A stretch of DNA of 37,658 bases, taken from contig QCKH01000013.1 in assembly GCA_003215475.1 (NCBI GenBank), positions 1-37,658 on the forward strand. Reading direction: 5' to 3'. This document shows, one piece after another, positions 1 to 7,219 of this stretch (within the stretch, counting starts at the first letter, position 1; every line of letters begins with the position of its first letter). Source of the DNA: Prochlorococcus sp. AG-409-L21 (GTDB lineage: Bacteria; Cyanobacteriota; Cyanobacteriia; PCC-6307; Cyanobiaceae). Below the pieces are notes generated by a model, which saw only the letters and a list, made by a program, of their open reading frames with translations, had not been told where the DNA came from and did not search any database. Made by a program: the position numbers and the translations under genes.

Positions 1-111
1 AAATTGTGTTACTTGAAAGATTGCAATTAATCCAATTGTGGCTGCTAGTGGATTAAAACCACCAACAGTGATAGTTGCTAATAAATCTGACGAGTGAAAC
101 AGAGAAATCAT
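1..111 (-). CDS. Small one-helix membrane protein next to pcb, 3' part outside window
   Basis: The first 37 codons of a minus-strand gene starting with ATG at 111 are visible; the rest lies left of the window. From the SDL motif (residues 8-10) to QVTQF (33-37) it aligns without gaps to the 70-aa protein at 1486-1698 (SDL 18-20, QVSQF 43-47), with 14 of 30 residues identical including a GGF motif. Residues about 21-35 form a hydrophobic segment. Like its paralogue it lies upstream of, and divergent from, a pcb gene. I do not recognise the family. A membrane-located antenna or photosystem accessory role is inferred from position only. The open frame and the paralogy support a real gene; the reading is limited by the truncation. 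Confidence 0.6.
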   Translation of the reverse strand, partial: MISLFHSSDLLATITVGGFNPLAATIGLIAIFQVTQF

Positions 112-210
112 TGAATCGAGATTTTTGTGGAAAATTTCCTAATAGATAAACATAAAGAGCCCATAAAATCTCATCTCGTTGCATGTTGAAAAATGTTGTT
201 TTATTTCTCT

Positions 211-258
211 TAGATAAAAACCTTTAACTATTCGCACATATTAAGTGAGCTCCATGTA
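211..258 (+). promoter_or_regulatory. Conserved pcb upstream element, copy A
   Basis: A 14-nt identical core (220-233, acctttaactattc) followed by a gc(a/g)catat block and a tgagc block recurs at 2196-2235 in front of the second pcb gene. Copy A ends about 42 nt before the pcb ATG. The spacer to the ATG is also similar between the copies. The element may hold the promoter (the catatta stretch resembles a -10 box) and/or a conserved 5' leader. Function is inferred; the duplication is seen directly. Confidence 0.5.
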
Positions 259-300
259 GTGTTCATGGGGAATAGCGCCTTTTTCGCTCAAAAAGAAAGT

Positions 301-1353
301 ATGCAGACCTACGGAAACCCAAACGTCACCTACGGGTGGTGGGCTGGAAATGCTGGAGTCACCAACCGCTCAGGCAAATTTATTGCAGCTCATGCTGCTC
401 ATACAGGACTAATTGCCTTTGCATGTGGTGCAGCCACACTTGTAGAACTAGCTGGCTTTGACCCTTCATTACCAATGGGTCATCAGAGTTCTCTTTTCCT
501 AGCACATTTAGCATCAGTCGGAATTGGTTTTGATGCTGCTGGAGTATGGACAGGTGTTGGTGTAGCCAATATCGCGATACTTCATTTAATTCTCTCCATG
601 GTTTATGGAGGCGGAGGCCTTTTGCATTCCGTATATTTCACTGGAGATATGCAGGATTCAGAAGTACCTCAAGCTAGAAAGTTCAAATTGGAATGGGATA
701 ACCCAGACAATCAAACTTTTATACTTGGTCATCATCTACTCTTTTTTGGTGTTGCCAATATCTGGTTCGTAGAATGGGCCAGGATTCATGGGATTTACGA
801 TCCTGCTGTTGAAGCAATACGTCAAGTTAATTACAATCTTGACCTTACCCAGATTTGGAATCATCAATTTGATTTCTTAGCTATTGACAGCCTTGAAGAT
901 GTTATGGGAGGCCATGCCTTTTTAGCTTTCTTCCAGCTTGGAGGAGGTGCTTTCCATATTGCAACTAAGCAGATTGGCACTTACACAAAATTCAAAGGTA
1001 AAGATTTACTTTCAGCTGAGGCAATTCTTTCTTGGTCATTAGCAGGAATTGGTTGGATGGCTTGTGTTGCTGCTTTTTGGGCTGCAACAAACACAACTGT
1101 TTATCCAGAAGCTTGGTATGGAGAAGTTTTGCAATTTAAATTTGGAGTTTCTCCTTATTGGATAGATACGGTTCCTGGGGGAACTGCTTTCTTAGGACAT
1201 ACAACTAGAGCCGCTTTGGTTAATGTCCATTACTATCTTGGATTCTTCTTTATTCAAGGGCACTTATGGCATGCATTACGTGCTATGGGCTTTGACTTTA
1301 AGAGATTGCTTGATAGAACCGGACCATTTGGTATACCTAGAACCCTTTCCTAA
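301..1353 (+). CDS. pcb: Divinyl chlorophyll a/b-binding antenna protein Pcb (copy 1)
   Basis: This is a 350-aa light-harvesting protein of the Pcb/IsiA/CP43-like family. It binds divinyl chlorophylls a and b in the thylakoid membrane and passes excitation to a photosystem. Six hydrophobic helices are visible, with family signatures: the N-terminal MQTYGNPNVTYGWW, conserved histidines in helices (HAAHTG, LGHHLLFFG, GGAFHI, NVHYYLGFF) and the YPEAWYG segment of the large lumenal loop. The frame is open from a GTG at 259, but the family N-terminus MQTYG and the purine-rich aaaagaaag just upstream place the start at ATG 301. Compared with copy 2 it lacks about ten residues in the helix IV-V loop. 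A strong hairpin terminator follows. Whether it serves PSI or PSII cannot be decided from sequence. Confidence 0.97.
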   Translation: MQTYGNPNVTYGWWAGNAGVTNRSGKFIAAHAAHTGLIAFACGAATLVELAGFDPSLPMGHQSSLFLAHLASVGIGFDAAGVWTGVGVANIAILHLILSMVYGGGGLLHSVYFTGDMQDSEVPQARKFKLEWDNPDNQTFILGHHLLFFGVANIWFVEWARIHGIYDPAVEAIRQVNYNLDLTQIWNHQFDFLAIDSLEDVMGGHAFLAFFQLGGGAFHIATKQIGTYTKFKGKDLLSAEAILSWSLAGIGWMACVAAFWAATNTTVYPEAWYGEVLQFKFGVSPYWIDTVPGGTAFLGHTTRAALVNVHYYLGFFFIQGHLWHALRAMGFDFKRLLDRTGPFGIPRTLS

Positions 1354-1360
1354 GTTCATT

Positions 1361-1391
1361 AAAAAAGCCCCTTTTAAATAGGGGCTTTTTT
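1361..1391. terminator. Bidirectional intrinsic terminator of pcb copy 1
   Basis: An 11-bp perfect inverted repeat (aaaaaagcccc / ggggctttttt, 9-nt loop) begins 7 nt after the pcb stop. A on one side and T on the other make it usable from both strands. Confidence 0.9.
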
Positions 1392-1412
1392 AATGGCAGT
1401 AAAAACCACATA

Positions 1413-1447
1413 AAAAAGCAGAGCTATGAATATTAGCTCTGCTTTTT
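1413..1447. terminator. Second bidirectional terminator, serves the minus-strand small gene
   Basis: A 14-bp perfect stem (aaaaagcagagcta / tagctctgcttttt, 7-nt loop) lies 38 nt beyond the stop of the minus-strand 70-aa gene and has a T tract in that direction. Its placement supports that gene being real. It sits in tandem with the terminator at 1361-1391. Confidence 0.88.
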
Positions 1448-1485
1448 GAAGGAAATCTAATTTGAAAATGTTCTCTGAACAGAAT

Positions 1486-1698
1486 TCAACGTGACAATTT
1501 TTGTCTTTCTGTTCCTTCAAACTTTTCTGGATCGTTACAGTCTCTTGCATACCAATGGAATTGAGATACTTGAATGATGGCAAGTATGCCAAATACCACT
1601 GGAAGTAGTTGAAATCCACCTGATGGCTTTACTAAACCTAAATCTGATGGGTGAGGTAGTTGCGTTGCGAAATCCAGCAAATGCGAGAAATCAATCAT
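1486..1698 (-). CDS. Small one-helix membrane protein next to pcb
   Basis: This 70-aa protein has one hydrophobic segment (about residues 29-46, LLPVVFGILAIIQVSQF) and a charged C-terminal tail with YARDCNDPEKFEG. The family is not recognised. ATG at 1698 is chosen; a TTG lies directly before it. It is paralogous to the partial gene at the left edge and shares its position upstream of, and divergent from, a pcb gene. It has its own strong terminator 38 nt downstream. By size, topology and neighbourhood it resembles small photosystem or antenna subunits, but no known Psa/Psb signature is seen and the HLIP motif (ExxNGRxAMxGF) is absent. The role is an inference from context. Confidence 0.75.
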   Translation of the reverse strand: MIDFSHLLDFATQLPHPSDLGLVKPSGGFQLLPVVFGILAIIQVSQFHWYARDCNDPEKFEGTERQKLSR

Positions 1699-2272
1699 CA
1701 AGTCAGTTAAAAGTATGAGTTTTATAGCTTAGACTTTAAGCTGTTTTGAAAAAAATTGTTTTTTTGACATTTTAGTAAACCTAAAAAGTCAATTGTTGCT
1801 TCAGGCAATATCAGTTTGATATAAGCTACTTTCCCTTTTGTTGGCTCTAAGAACCAATCATGACCTTCTGACGCGAATCTTAAAAATAGTTTTTAGCGAT
1901 TTATGGAAATCATGAGCCAATGAACTAAATATCCACTTTTTGGCTTTTAGAGAGTTTTTTTTACTTCTTAATAATTTTATTATTATTCTGGCCTTCTTGT
2001 TTTGAATTCATAATTCGAAGTCCATTTAGTAGCTCTGTAATGAAAAAAAAATTCATCAATCTAGCTTATGCATTGCCCTGCAATGCTTTTAGCAAGTGTG
2101 TTAAATGTTTGCGAGTTAAAATTTTTTATTAAAATAGCTTTCGCAGACCAGTTTTTCTTTCGGATAAAAAAATATTTCTTACTAACTAAATAAAGACCTT
2201 TAACTATTCTGCGCATATCTATTGAGCACAGTGTAATCTGCATTGGATATTTGCCTGTATTGCTTAAAAATT
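1699..2272. other. 574-bp spacer upstream of pcb copy 2
   Basis: No convincing gene is seen. The left end must hold the promoter of the minus-strand small gene, and the right end holds the repeated pcb upstream element (2196-2235). It is about three times longer than the matching spacer of copy 1 (112-300). The extra AT-rich sequence is unexplained; a 60-codon minus-strand frame at 2061-2243 overlaps the element and looks spurious. Confidence 0.5.
2196..2235 (+). promoter_or_regulatory. Conserved pcb upstream element, copy B
   Basis: This matches copy A at 220-258: identical acctttaactattc core, then gcgcatat (gcacatat in A), then tgagc and gtgta-like ends. It stops 37 nt before the pcb ATG. 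Conservation in the otherwise divergent upstream regions suggests a shared promoter or 5' leader that co-regulates both antenna genes. Confidence 0.5.
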
Positions 2273-3358
2273 ATGCAGACCTATGGAAATCCAGAAGTTA
2301 CCTATGGATGGTGGGCTGGTAATTCTGTAGTTACCAACCGCTCTGGCCGATTTATTGCCTCTCATGTAGGACATACAGGTTTGATTTGCTTTGCGGCTGG
2401 TGGCAGCACTCTTTGGGAGCTAGCTCGCTACAACCCAGAAATACCTATGGGCCATCAAAGCTCTTTGTTCTTGGCTCATCTTGCTTCTATTGGCATTGGC
2501 TTTGATGAGGCCGGCGCCTGGACTGGAGTTGGTGTTGCAACTATTGCAATTGTTCACCTTATCCTCTCAATGGTTTATGGGGGAGGAGGTCTTCTGCATG
2601 GAGTCCTTTTTGAGGAGAATGTCGAAGATAGTGAGGTTTTACAAGCTAAGAAATTTAAGCTTGAGTGGAATAACCCAGACAATCAGACTTTCATACTTGG
2701 TCATCATTTGATCTTTATGGGTGTTGCTTGTGCTTGGTTTGTAGAATGGGCCAGGATTCATGGTATTTATGATCCTGCTTTAGGTGCAATTCGTCAGGTT
2801 AATTACAACCTTGACCTTTCCATGATTTGGCAAAGGCAATTTGATTTCATTACTATTGACAGTCTTGAGGATGTCATGGGCGGCCATGCCTTCTTAGCTT
2901 TCGCTGAAATTACTGGTGGAGCTTTCCATATCGTTGCTGGATCAACTCCTTGGGAAGATAAAAGACTAGGTGAATGGAGCAAATTTAAAGGGGCTGAATT
3001 GCTTTCTGCTGAGGCTGTTCTTTCTTGGTCCCTTGCAGGAATTGGTTGGATGGCAATAGTTGCTGCTTTTTGGGCTGCAACAAACACAACTGTTTATCCT
3101 GAAGCCTGGTATGGAGAAACCTTGCAACTTAAGTTTGCTGTATCCCCATATTGGGTTGATACAGGTGATCTTTCAGATGCAACAGCTTTTTGGGGACATT
3201 CCACAAGAGCTGCTTTAGTTAATGTTCACTACTATCTTGGATTCTTCTTCTTACAAGGTCATTTCTGGCATGCATTACGTGCATTAGGTTTTAATTTCAA
3301 GAACGTAACTGCTTCAATTGGTAATGAACAGCAGTCCACTTTTAGGATAAATTCTTAA
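2273..3358 (+). CDS. pcb: Divinyl chlorophyll a/b-binding antenna protein Pcb (copy 2)
   Basis: This 361-aa thylakoid antenna protein is a close paralogue of the gene at 301-1353. The N-terminus MQTYGNPEVTYGWW, the six helices, the LGHHLIFMG and GGAFHIV histidine motifs and the YPEAWYGE lumenal-loop segment are all present. The open frame extends upstream to 2243, but ATG 2273 gives the family N-terminus. An insertion with GSTPWEDKRLGEW between helices IV and V, and a longer TGDLSDATAFWG segment, distinguish it from copy 1, so the two probably differ in partner photosystem or expression. It ends at a bidirectional terminator. I cannot assign a specific pcb letter. Confidence 0.97.
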   Translation: MQTYGNPEVTYGWWAGNSVVTNRSGRFIASHVGHTGLICFAAGGSTLWELARYNPEIPMGHQSSLFLAHLASIGIGFDEAGAWTGVGVATIAIVHLILSMVYGGGGLLHGVLFEENVEDSEVLQAKKFKLEWNNPDNQTFILGHHLIFMGVACAWFVEWARIHGIYDPALGAIRQVNYNLDLSMIWQRQFDFITIDSLEDVMGGHAFLAFAEITGGAFHIVAGSTPWEDKRLGEWSKFKGAELLSAEAVLSWSLAGIGWMAIVAAFWAATNTTVYPEAWYGETLQLKFAVSPYWVDTGDLSDATAFWGHSTRAALVNVHYYLGFFFLQGHFWHALRALGFNFKNVTASIGNEQQSTFRINS

Positions 3359-3399
3359 TTGACATTTATTCGATCCCTTTTTTAGAGATCTTTTACTTT

Positions 3400-3434
3400 A
3401 AAAAAGCCTCGTTGGTAAACAACGAGGCTTTTTT
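3400..3434. terminator. Bidirectional terminator between pcb copy 2 and the 67-aa gene
   Basis: A stem of 14 bp (left arm from 3400, aaaaagcctcgtt; right arm aacgaggcttttt to 3434) with a 7-nt loop lies between two convergent genes, 41 nt after the pcb stop and 35 nt after the minus-strand stop at 3470. Confidence 0.92.
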
Positions 3435-3469
3435 TATTGATTCTCCTTTTCGTTTAAATAGAAAGAAAA

Positions 3470-3673
3470 TCAATCGTCAAATTCAGGCTTTGGCTTCTTC
3501 TTAACTTTTCCCGTCAAAAGTTCATAAAGAGCATCTAAAGAGTTGTAAACCTCTTTTAGTTCAGTTAATTCAGGTAATAGGCCGTCTTGGGTAAGCATTT
3601 GATCCAGGTCTCTCAGCTCTTGGCGTATATAACGCAAATGAGAGCTAATCTCTTCTCTTTTACTGGTAGACAT
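3470..3673 (-). CDS. Small soluble coiled-coil-like protein
   Basis: This 67-aa protein is charged and helical throughout: residues 5-56 are rich in E, R, L and K with heptad-like leucine spacing, and the tail is basic then acidic (KVKKKPKPEFDD). There is no signal peptide or membrane segment. It starts at ATG 3673 and shares the terminator at 3400-3434 with the convergent pcb. It looks like a small conserved cyanobacterial hypothetical, but I do not know a function. Confidence 0.7.
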   Translation of the reverse strand: MSTSKREEISSHLRYIRQELRDLDQMLTQDGLLPELTELKEVYNSLDALYELLTGKVKKKPKPEFDD

Positions 3674-3871
3674 TAGTTGTTATCTGATTTAAAAATGTTA
3701 ATCCTCTATGGGGAGCTTGCAAGAGGTTCATTTCTCTATATATGAGTTTCTTTATTAAATCAAAAGTAAAGGAAATCTATTAAAACGTTCATTTCTTAAG
3801 GGAAAAAGACTTTTTTTAGCGCATTTTTAAATTTAATTAGTTATATTCCGATTTACATAAAGATCCTCTTA

Positions 3872-4054
3872 ATGAAAAACGAGTATCAAGCAATATTTTT
3901 AAAGGAATCTGATGATTTAAAAGAGATTAACTTTCAGCGACCTGTCTTTGTTGGTTTAGTGCTTGTTCTTCTGAACTTAATCCTTATGTCTTGCGTTAGC
4001 ATTTATTGGATAAGCCCTAGTGTCCATCAATATATTTCTGGAAGACCCTTATAA
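3872..4054 (+). CDS. Small single-helix membrane protein
   Basis: This 60-aa protein has an acidic/polar N-terminal part (about residues 1-24), one strong hydrophobic helix (about 25-48, VFVGLVLVLLNLILMSC) and a short C-terminal tail with SPSVHQYISGR. The start is ATG 3872; the upstream aagatcctctta is only a weak ribosome site. The family is not recognised. It lies in a row of + strand small genes without overlap. The short polar tail after the helix is typical of small thylakoid or plasma-membrane proteins of picocyanobacteria; function unknown. Confidence 0.65.
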   Translation: MKNEYQAIFLKESDDLKEINFQRPVFVGLVLVLLNLILMSCVSIYWISPSVHQYISGRPL

Positions 4055-4179
4055 GCTTTAATTGACCCTGTTTCTAAGAACCCGGACTTTTAGAATGATT
4101 AATGGATATATCTTTTGACTATTGATTCTTCCATTAAGCGAGATAATTAAAAACAATATGGTTATAAGGTTCAAATTCA

Positions 4180-4731
4180 ATGTCGCAATATCAGCCCTTA
4201 AAGAGTTTTATAGGACTTTTAATAGTATCCCTTTTTCTTCTAACTCCTTGCTTGTCAGTTGAAGCTGTTCTCAATGTAGGTGATGAAGTCCCTAATTATG
4301 TACGCTCTCAGATAACTGGGATTGACCTTCATGGTCAAGACTTATCTAAGTCTTCTATCGCTGGAGCTACTGCAAGGGATGCAAATCTTAGTGATGTTGA
4401 CCTTCATGGAACAGTTGTTACTTTGGCTGATTTAAAGGGTTCTAATCTTAATGGAATTAATTTGACTGACACGCTTTCTGATCGAGTTAATTTTCAGAAA
4501 ACAGATTTAAGGAATGCTGTCCTTGTAAATATGATTGCATCTGGCAGTAGTTTTGCTGGTGCATCAATAGAAGGTGCCGATTTTAGCTATGCAGTACTTG
4601 ATAGTGATGATCAACGTAATTTATGTGAAATAGCAGAAGGCACTAACCCAGTTACTGGAATAGACACAAGAGATAGTCTTGAATGTTCAGATAGAGGAAT
4701 AGGTTATAAGCCTCCAATGCCTGGAAGTTAG
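4180..4731 (+). CDS. Exported pentapeptide-repeat protein
   Basis: A 183-aa protein with a cleavable-looking signal peptide (residues about 1-29, hydrophobic FIGLLIVSLFLLTPCLSVEA). The central part (about 50-145) is built of A(D/N)LxX-type pentapeptides such as ANLSD, ADLKG, SNLNG, TDLRN, ADFSY, which fold as a right-handed quadrilateral helix. The C-terminal 35 residues hold two cysteines (NLCEIAEG and LECSDRG) that could form a disulfide outside the cytoplasm. The likely location is the thylakoid lumen or periplasm. Pentapeptide proteins of this type are common in cyanobacteria and mostly lack a known role. The stop is followed by a T-rich stretch with only a weak hairpin. Confidence 0.85.
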   Translation: MSQYQPLKSFIGLLIVSLFLLTPCLSVEAVLNVGDEVPNYVRSQITGIDLHGQDLSKSSIAGATARDANLSDVDLHGTVVTLADLKGSNLNGINLTDTLSDRVNFQKTDLRNAVLVNMIASGSSFAGASIEGADFSYAVLDSDDQRNLCEIAEGTNPVTGIDTRDSLECSDRGIGYKPPMPGS

Positions 4732-4852
4732 TTTTTTTTAGGCTTTTTGCAAAGCATTCGATTTAACAATGAATATATTCATTGGAAGACATTAGTGGTA
4801 ATTTGCCTTATGGAAGAGTGATAGTTAAGTTGACATCCAATTTAAGGATTCA

Positions 4853-5047
4853 ATGAATAACTTGAAACCTTATACGGTTCGTTATCGATCTTTCGATAAT
4901 GTTAGACAAGAGAATTGCTTCTATGCAAGCGATTCTTTTGAAGCAAGGATGCTTGCTATGGAGTTTAATAAATACATCCATGATCATCCAAATTGTATCG
5001 ATTTAATTCGCTGCGAAGAAAAGCTTTTGGTTGATTCAAAACTATAG
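4853..5047 (+). CDS. Small conserved-looking hypothetical protein
   Basis: A 64-aa soluble protein without signal or membrane segment. It starts with MNNLKPYTVRYRSFD, then SFEARMLAMEFNKYIHDHPNCIDLIRCEE; cysteines near residues 22, 48 and 54. An aaggattca stretch upstream of ATG 4853 is a plausible ribosome site. The pattern (beta strand, then a helix with an EARMLAMEFNKY core) looks like a compact alpha/beta fold. I do not recognise the family. It stands alone between the pentapeptide gene and an AT-rich gap. Confidence 0.65.
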   Translation: MNNLKPYTVRYRSFDNVRQENCFYASDSFEARMLAMEFNKYIHDHPNCIDLIRCEEKLLVDSKL

Positions 5048-5264
5048 AAGAATTTACTTTAATAATTTTTTGTTAAAAGTTGAAAAATATTTATAAAGAT
5101 TTTTATCTTTTTAGGTATTTTTAAGATCCTTAGTTAAATATTTATTAGATAAATTGTAATAGGAGTAATTGATTTCCCTTAGCCTTAATGTAGAAATACT
5201 TTTTATATATCAACCCATTGATTAATTATTTTTATGCTTTCCTTGGTTTAATAAAAATAGATCA

Positions 5265-5507
5265 ATGACTAATTATTGGCCTAAGCGTCCTTCTGCAAAA
5301 GGGTTCTCCATAGCAAACCTTTCAAAACAATATAGAGAGAAGCTTAAAAATATATCGAGAGGAAGTAATAATACTCAGTTTAAGGCTGCAGATTCTAGCC
5401 TTAAAGTTAGTCAATTAGGATTATCCACTTTAAGCTTTGATGAATCATCATTATGCTTTGCTCATTGGGCTAATAGGGATTTTAGAGAATATATTCATAC
5501 TGCATAA
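5265..5507 (+). CDS. Small hypothetical protein
   Basis: An 80-aa soluble, basic N-terminal protein (NYWPKRPSAKGFSIANLSKQYREK), followed by a serine-rich middle and an ending with CFAHWANRDFREYI. No membrane segment, repeat or known motif is visible. It starts at ATG 5265 after a 217-bp AT-rich gap in which I see no gene. Codon use is AT-rich like its neighbours. Lineage-specific hypothetical; function unknown. Confidence 0.55.
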   Translation: MTNYWPKRPSAKGFSIANLSKQYREKLKNISRGSNNTQFKAADSSLKVSQLGLSTLSFDESSLCFAHWANRDFREYIHTA

Positions 5508-5524
5508 AAGCATTAGCTTTCTTT
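5507..5524 (+). terminator. Weak hairpin terminator candidate
   Basis: A 5-bp stem (aaagc / gcttt, 4-nt loop) overlaps the stop of the + strand 80-aa gene and is followed by cttta. Too short to be sure; placed between convergent genes. Confidence 0.25.
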
Positions 5525-5576
5525 ATTTAGCCTATGGTTGAGAAAGTATTTTAATCAGCCTATGTAATAGTTTGCT

Positions 5577-5945
5577 CTATACATATTTTTTATTACCACT
5601 TTCAGATAGAGTATATACTCCACCTTTTGGACCCTTGAAATAAACTTGACCATTCATTTTTGATTTACCAAATTTGCTAAGCCTTATCTTATGAATATCT
5701 GCCTTTTCTAGTAGAGACTCTTCCTTATCCCATGGGTTTATACTGATATTGTTGTTTGGATCACTTAGAAGAAAATCTGAGTGACCAAATGATATTTTTG
5801 TGCTTATATGAAATTTGCTTTTAAATCTCTTTCTAAACTTTTCGATATAGCTGATATCTGATAACTGTCTTTTATATCTACTTCTTTTGCTTTTAAATAT
5901 ATATATAAGTAATAAAATAAGAAAGATAGGTATTAATATCCTCAT
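5577..5945 (-). CDS. Membrane-anchored basic protein with C-terminal GPKGGxY motif
   Basis: A 122-aa protein with an N-terminal membrane anchor (about residues 2-17, RILIPIFLILLLIYIF), then a strongly basic linker (KSKRSRYKRQ, RKRFKSKF), and an ending of FKGPKGGVYTLSESGNKKYV. This short glycine/aromatic motif (G-P-basic-G-G-x-Y ... G-x-K-x-Y) resembles one that I recall at the ends of otherwise unrelated proteins, including viral ones; that link is from memory and unverified. The start is ATG 5945. Its neighbours are other small hypotheticals, so context gives no function. The window shows no phage genes near it. Confidence 0.6.
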   Translation of the reverse strand: MRILIPIFLILLLIYIFKSKRSRYKRQLSDISYIEKFRKRFKSKFHISTKISFGHSDFLLSDPNNNISINPWDKEESLLEKADIHKIRLSKFGKSKMNGQVYFKGPKGGVYTLSESGNKKYV

Positions 5946-6034
5946 TGTTAGAAATAAATATATTAATATTAAATCAGTGTTTTTTTATGTCTAGTAATTA
6001 TTTCAAATACTTAAGGGTCTTTTGTTTTTAATGC

Positions 6035-6244
6035 TTAGGATTTCATTCTTATCTCTATATCAAAGCCAAGATTACTCTTTTTAGAAAGCACCTCTTTCTT
6101 TGTAATTCCTTTATCTATAATTCTTATTAAGATGTAAATTGACTCAAAGAAGGCAATTAAAATTGTTATAGCAATTATTATGAATGAAGACCCGGGCTCT
6201 CGATTAGGAGGGTTGTTTCCTTTTTTAGAATCGGTTAACGCCAC
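6035..6244 (-). CDS. Small single-helix membrane protein
   Basis: A 69-aa protein with a polar N-terminus (ALTDSKKGNNPPNREPGSS), one hydrophobic helix (about residues 20-43, FIIIAITILIAFFESIYILI) and a basic C-terminal tail (KKEVLSKKSNLGFDIEIRMKS). No ATG is available in frame; GTG at 6244 is used with a weak aagatgaa upstream, so the start is uncertain. It lies 54 bp downstream of the PfkB-like kinase gene on the same strand and could share its transcript. Family not recognised. Confidence 0.5.
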   Translation of the reverse strand: MALTDSKKGNNPPNREPGSSFIIIAITILIAFFESIYILIRIIDKGITKKEVLSKKSNLGFDIEIRMKS

Positions 6245-6298
6245 TTCATCTTATATGCTAAAGATATAAGCTCTATTGTAAGGGGTTTTTCTATTAGC

Positions 6299-7135
6299 TC
6301 AATACGGTCCAAAAAAAGTTGCACATTTAGCTCCACATTTAGCCCCTAAATTTATAGCTTCCTTTACTTCCCATTTGGCGGCTAGAGCTGCTGTAACTCC
6401 AGCAGCAAAGCTATCCCCACACCCATAACTATCCTTTTCTTGTCCATGAAGATTAATGGATTCATACCGACCGCCAGGTCGATATTGTCCACCTAAAGCA
6501 CCCTCTGTTGAAATTTCTACTTTAGGCTCAATTGAAATTTTATTGGCTTCAATTTTCTCATCAGGATCTAATTGACTACTAATTAGAGCATCTAAACGAA
6601 TATTTGCTTCATTTAAGTATTTAGCTTTTGTCCTAGGAGTTGCACAAACAACTTTGGCTTTTCTGCTCAATTTAATTGTTTGGCTATCAGCAGCAGTAAT
6701 AAAAACTCCATCTAAGTTCTTTAATATCTCCCAAGGAAGTGGGTCGGAGTATTGAGGTTGAATCCTTTCGCCAAATACTATTATAGCTCTTTCTGAATTT
6801 GGACCAACAAAGCTGAAGCCTTTTCTAGTAGGAACATCTCTCCATGCGGCATGTACTTTTAACCCCAAATCGTTAAGCCTGTCAAAACTTTTTTTTCCGA
6901 TTGAGTCATTGCCAAGTGCAGTGAAAAAATGAACTTTTTTATTTGTTAGTCTTGCCATTTGAACAGCGGCAACTGCTCCACCTCCAGCAGGCTCCTCTTT
7001 GTAATTATTTCCATGACTTATAATCCCTTGTTGTGGAAGTTTGTCTACAGACAAGAAGGAAACCCATTCAACATGACCAATGACAGCTAGCGTTAAATTT
7101 TTTATAGAGGACATTTCTTGCAATTTCTTATTCAT
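6299..7135 (-). CDS. PfkB-family carbohydrate/nucleoside kinase
   Basis: A 278-aa ribokinase-fold kinase that transfers phosphate from ATP to a sugar or nucleoside in the cytoplasm. The N-terminal GGGAVAAVQMARL (about residues 51-63) is the substrate-side glycine motif, followed by FFTALGNDSIGK. The C-terminal YGCGDSFAAGVTAAL (about 237-251) is the PfkB signature 2 with the GxGD catalytic aspartate. It is slightly shorter than the usual ~300 aa. It starts at ATG 7135; an ATG at 7114 (MSSIKN) is an alternative closer to the first strand. Substrate cannot be read from sequence. It may be co-transcribed with the small membrane protein downstream. Confidence 0.85.
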   Translation of the reverse strand: MNKKLQEMSSIKNLTLAVIGHVEWVSFLSVDKLPQQGIISHGNNYKEEPAGGGAVAAVQMARLTNKKVHFFTALGNDSIGKKSFDRLNDLGLKVHAAWRDVPTRKGFSFVGPNSERAIIVFGERIQPQYSDPLPWEILKNLDGVFITAADSQTIKLSRKAKVVCATPRTKAKYLNEANIRLDALISSQLDPDEKIEANKISIEPKVEISTEGALGGQYRPGGRYESINLHGQEKDSYGCGDSFAAGVTAALAAKWEVKEAINLGAKCGAKCATFFGPY

Positions 7136-7219
7136 GGACTCTCTTTTTAATTTACCTTAGATATATAATTATAAACCCAGCTTTTTTTACTGTCTTTAGC
7201 TTTTATACCTTGCTTTAAT

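Noticed and set aside
1374-1619. 81-codon minus-strand frame over the terminator region
   Set aside because: It covers both terminators, overlaps the better supported 70-aa gene in another frame and shows no protein-like pattern.
2061-2243. 60-codon minus-strand frame in the pcb spacer
   Set aside because: It runs through the conserved pcb upstream element and ends in low-complexity AT-rich sequence; no family features.
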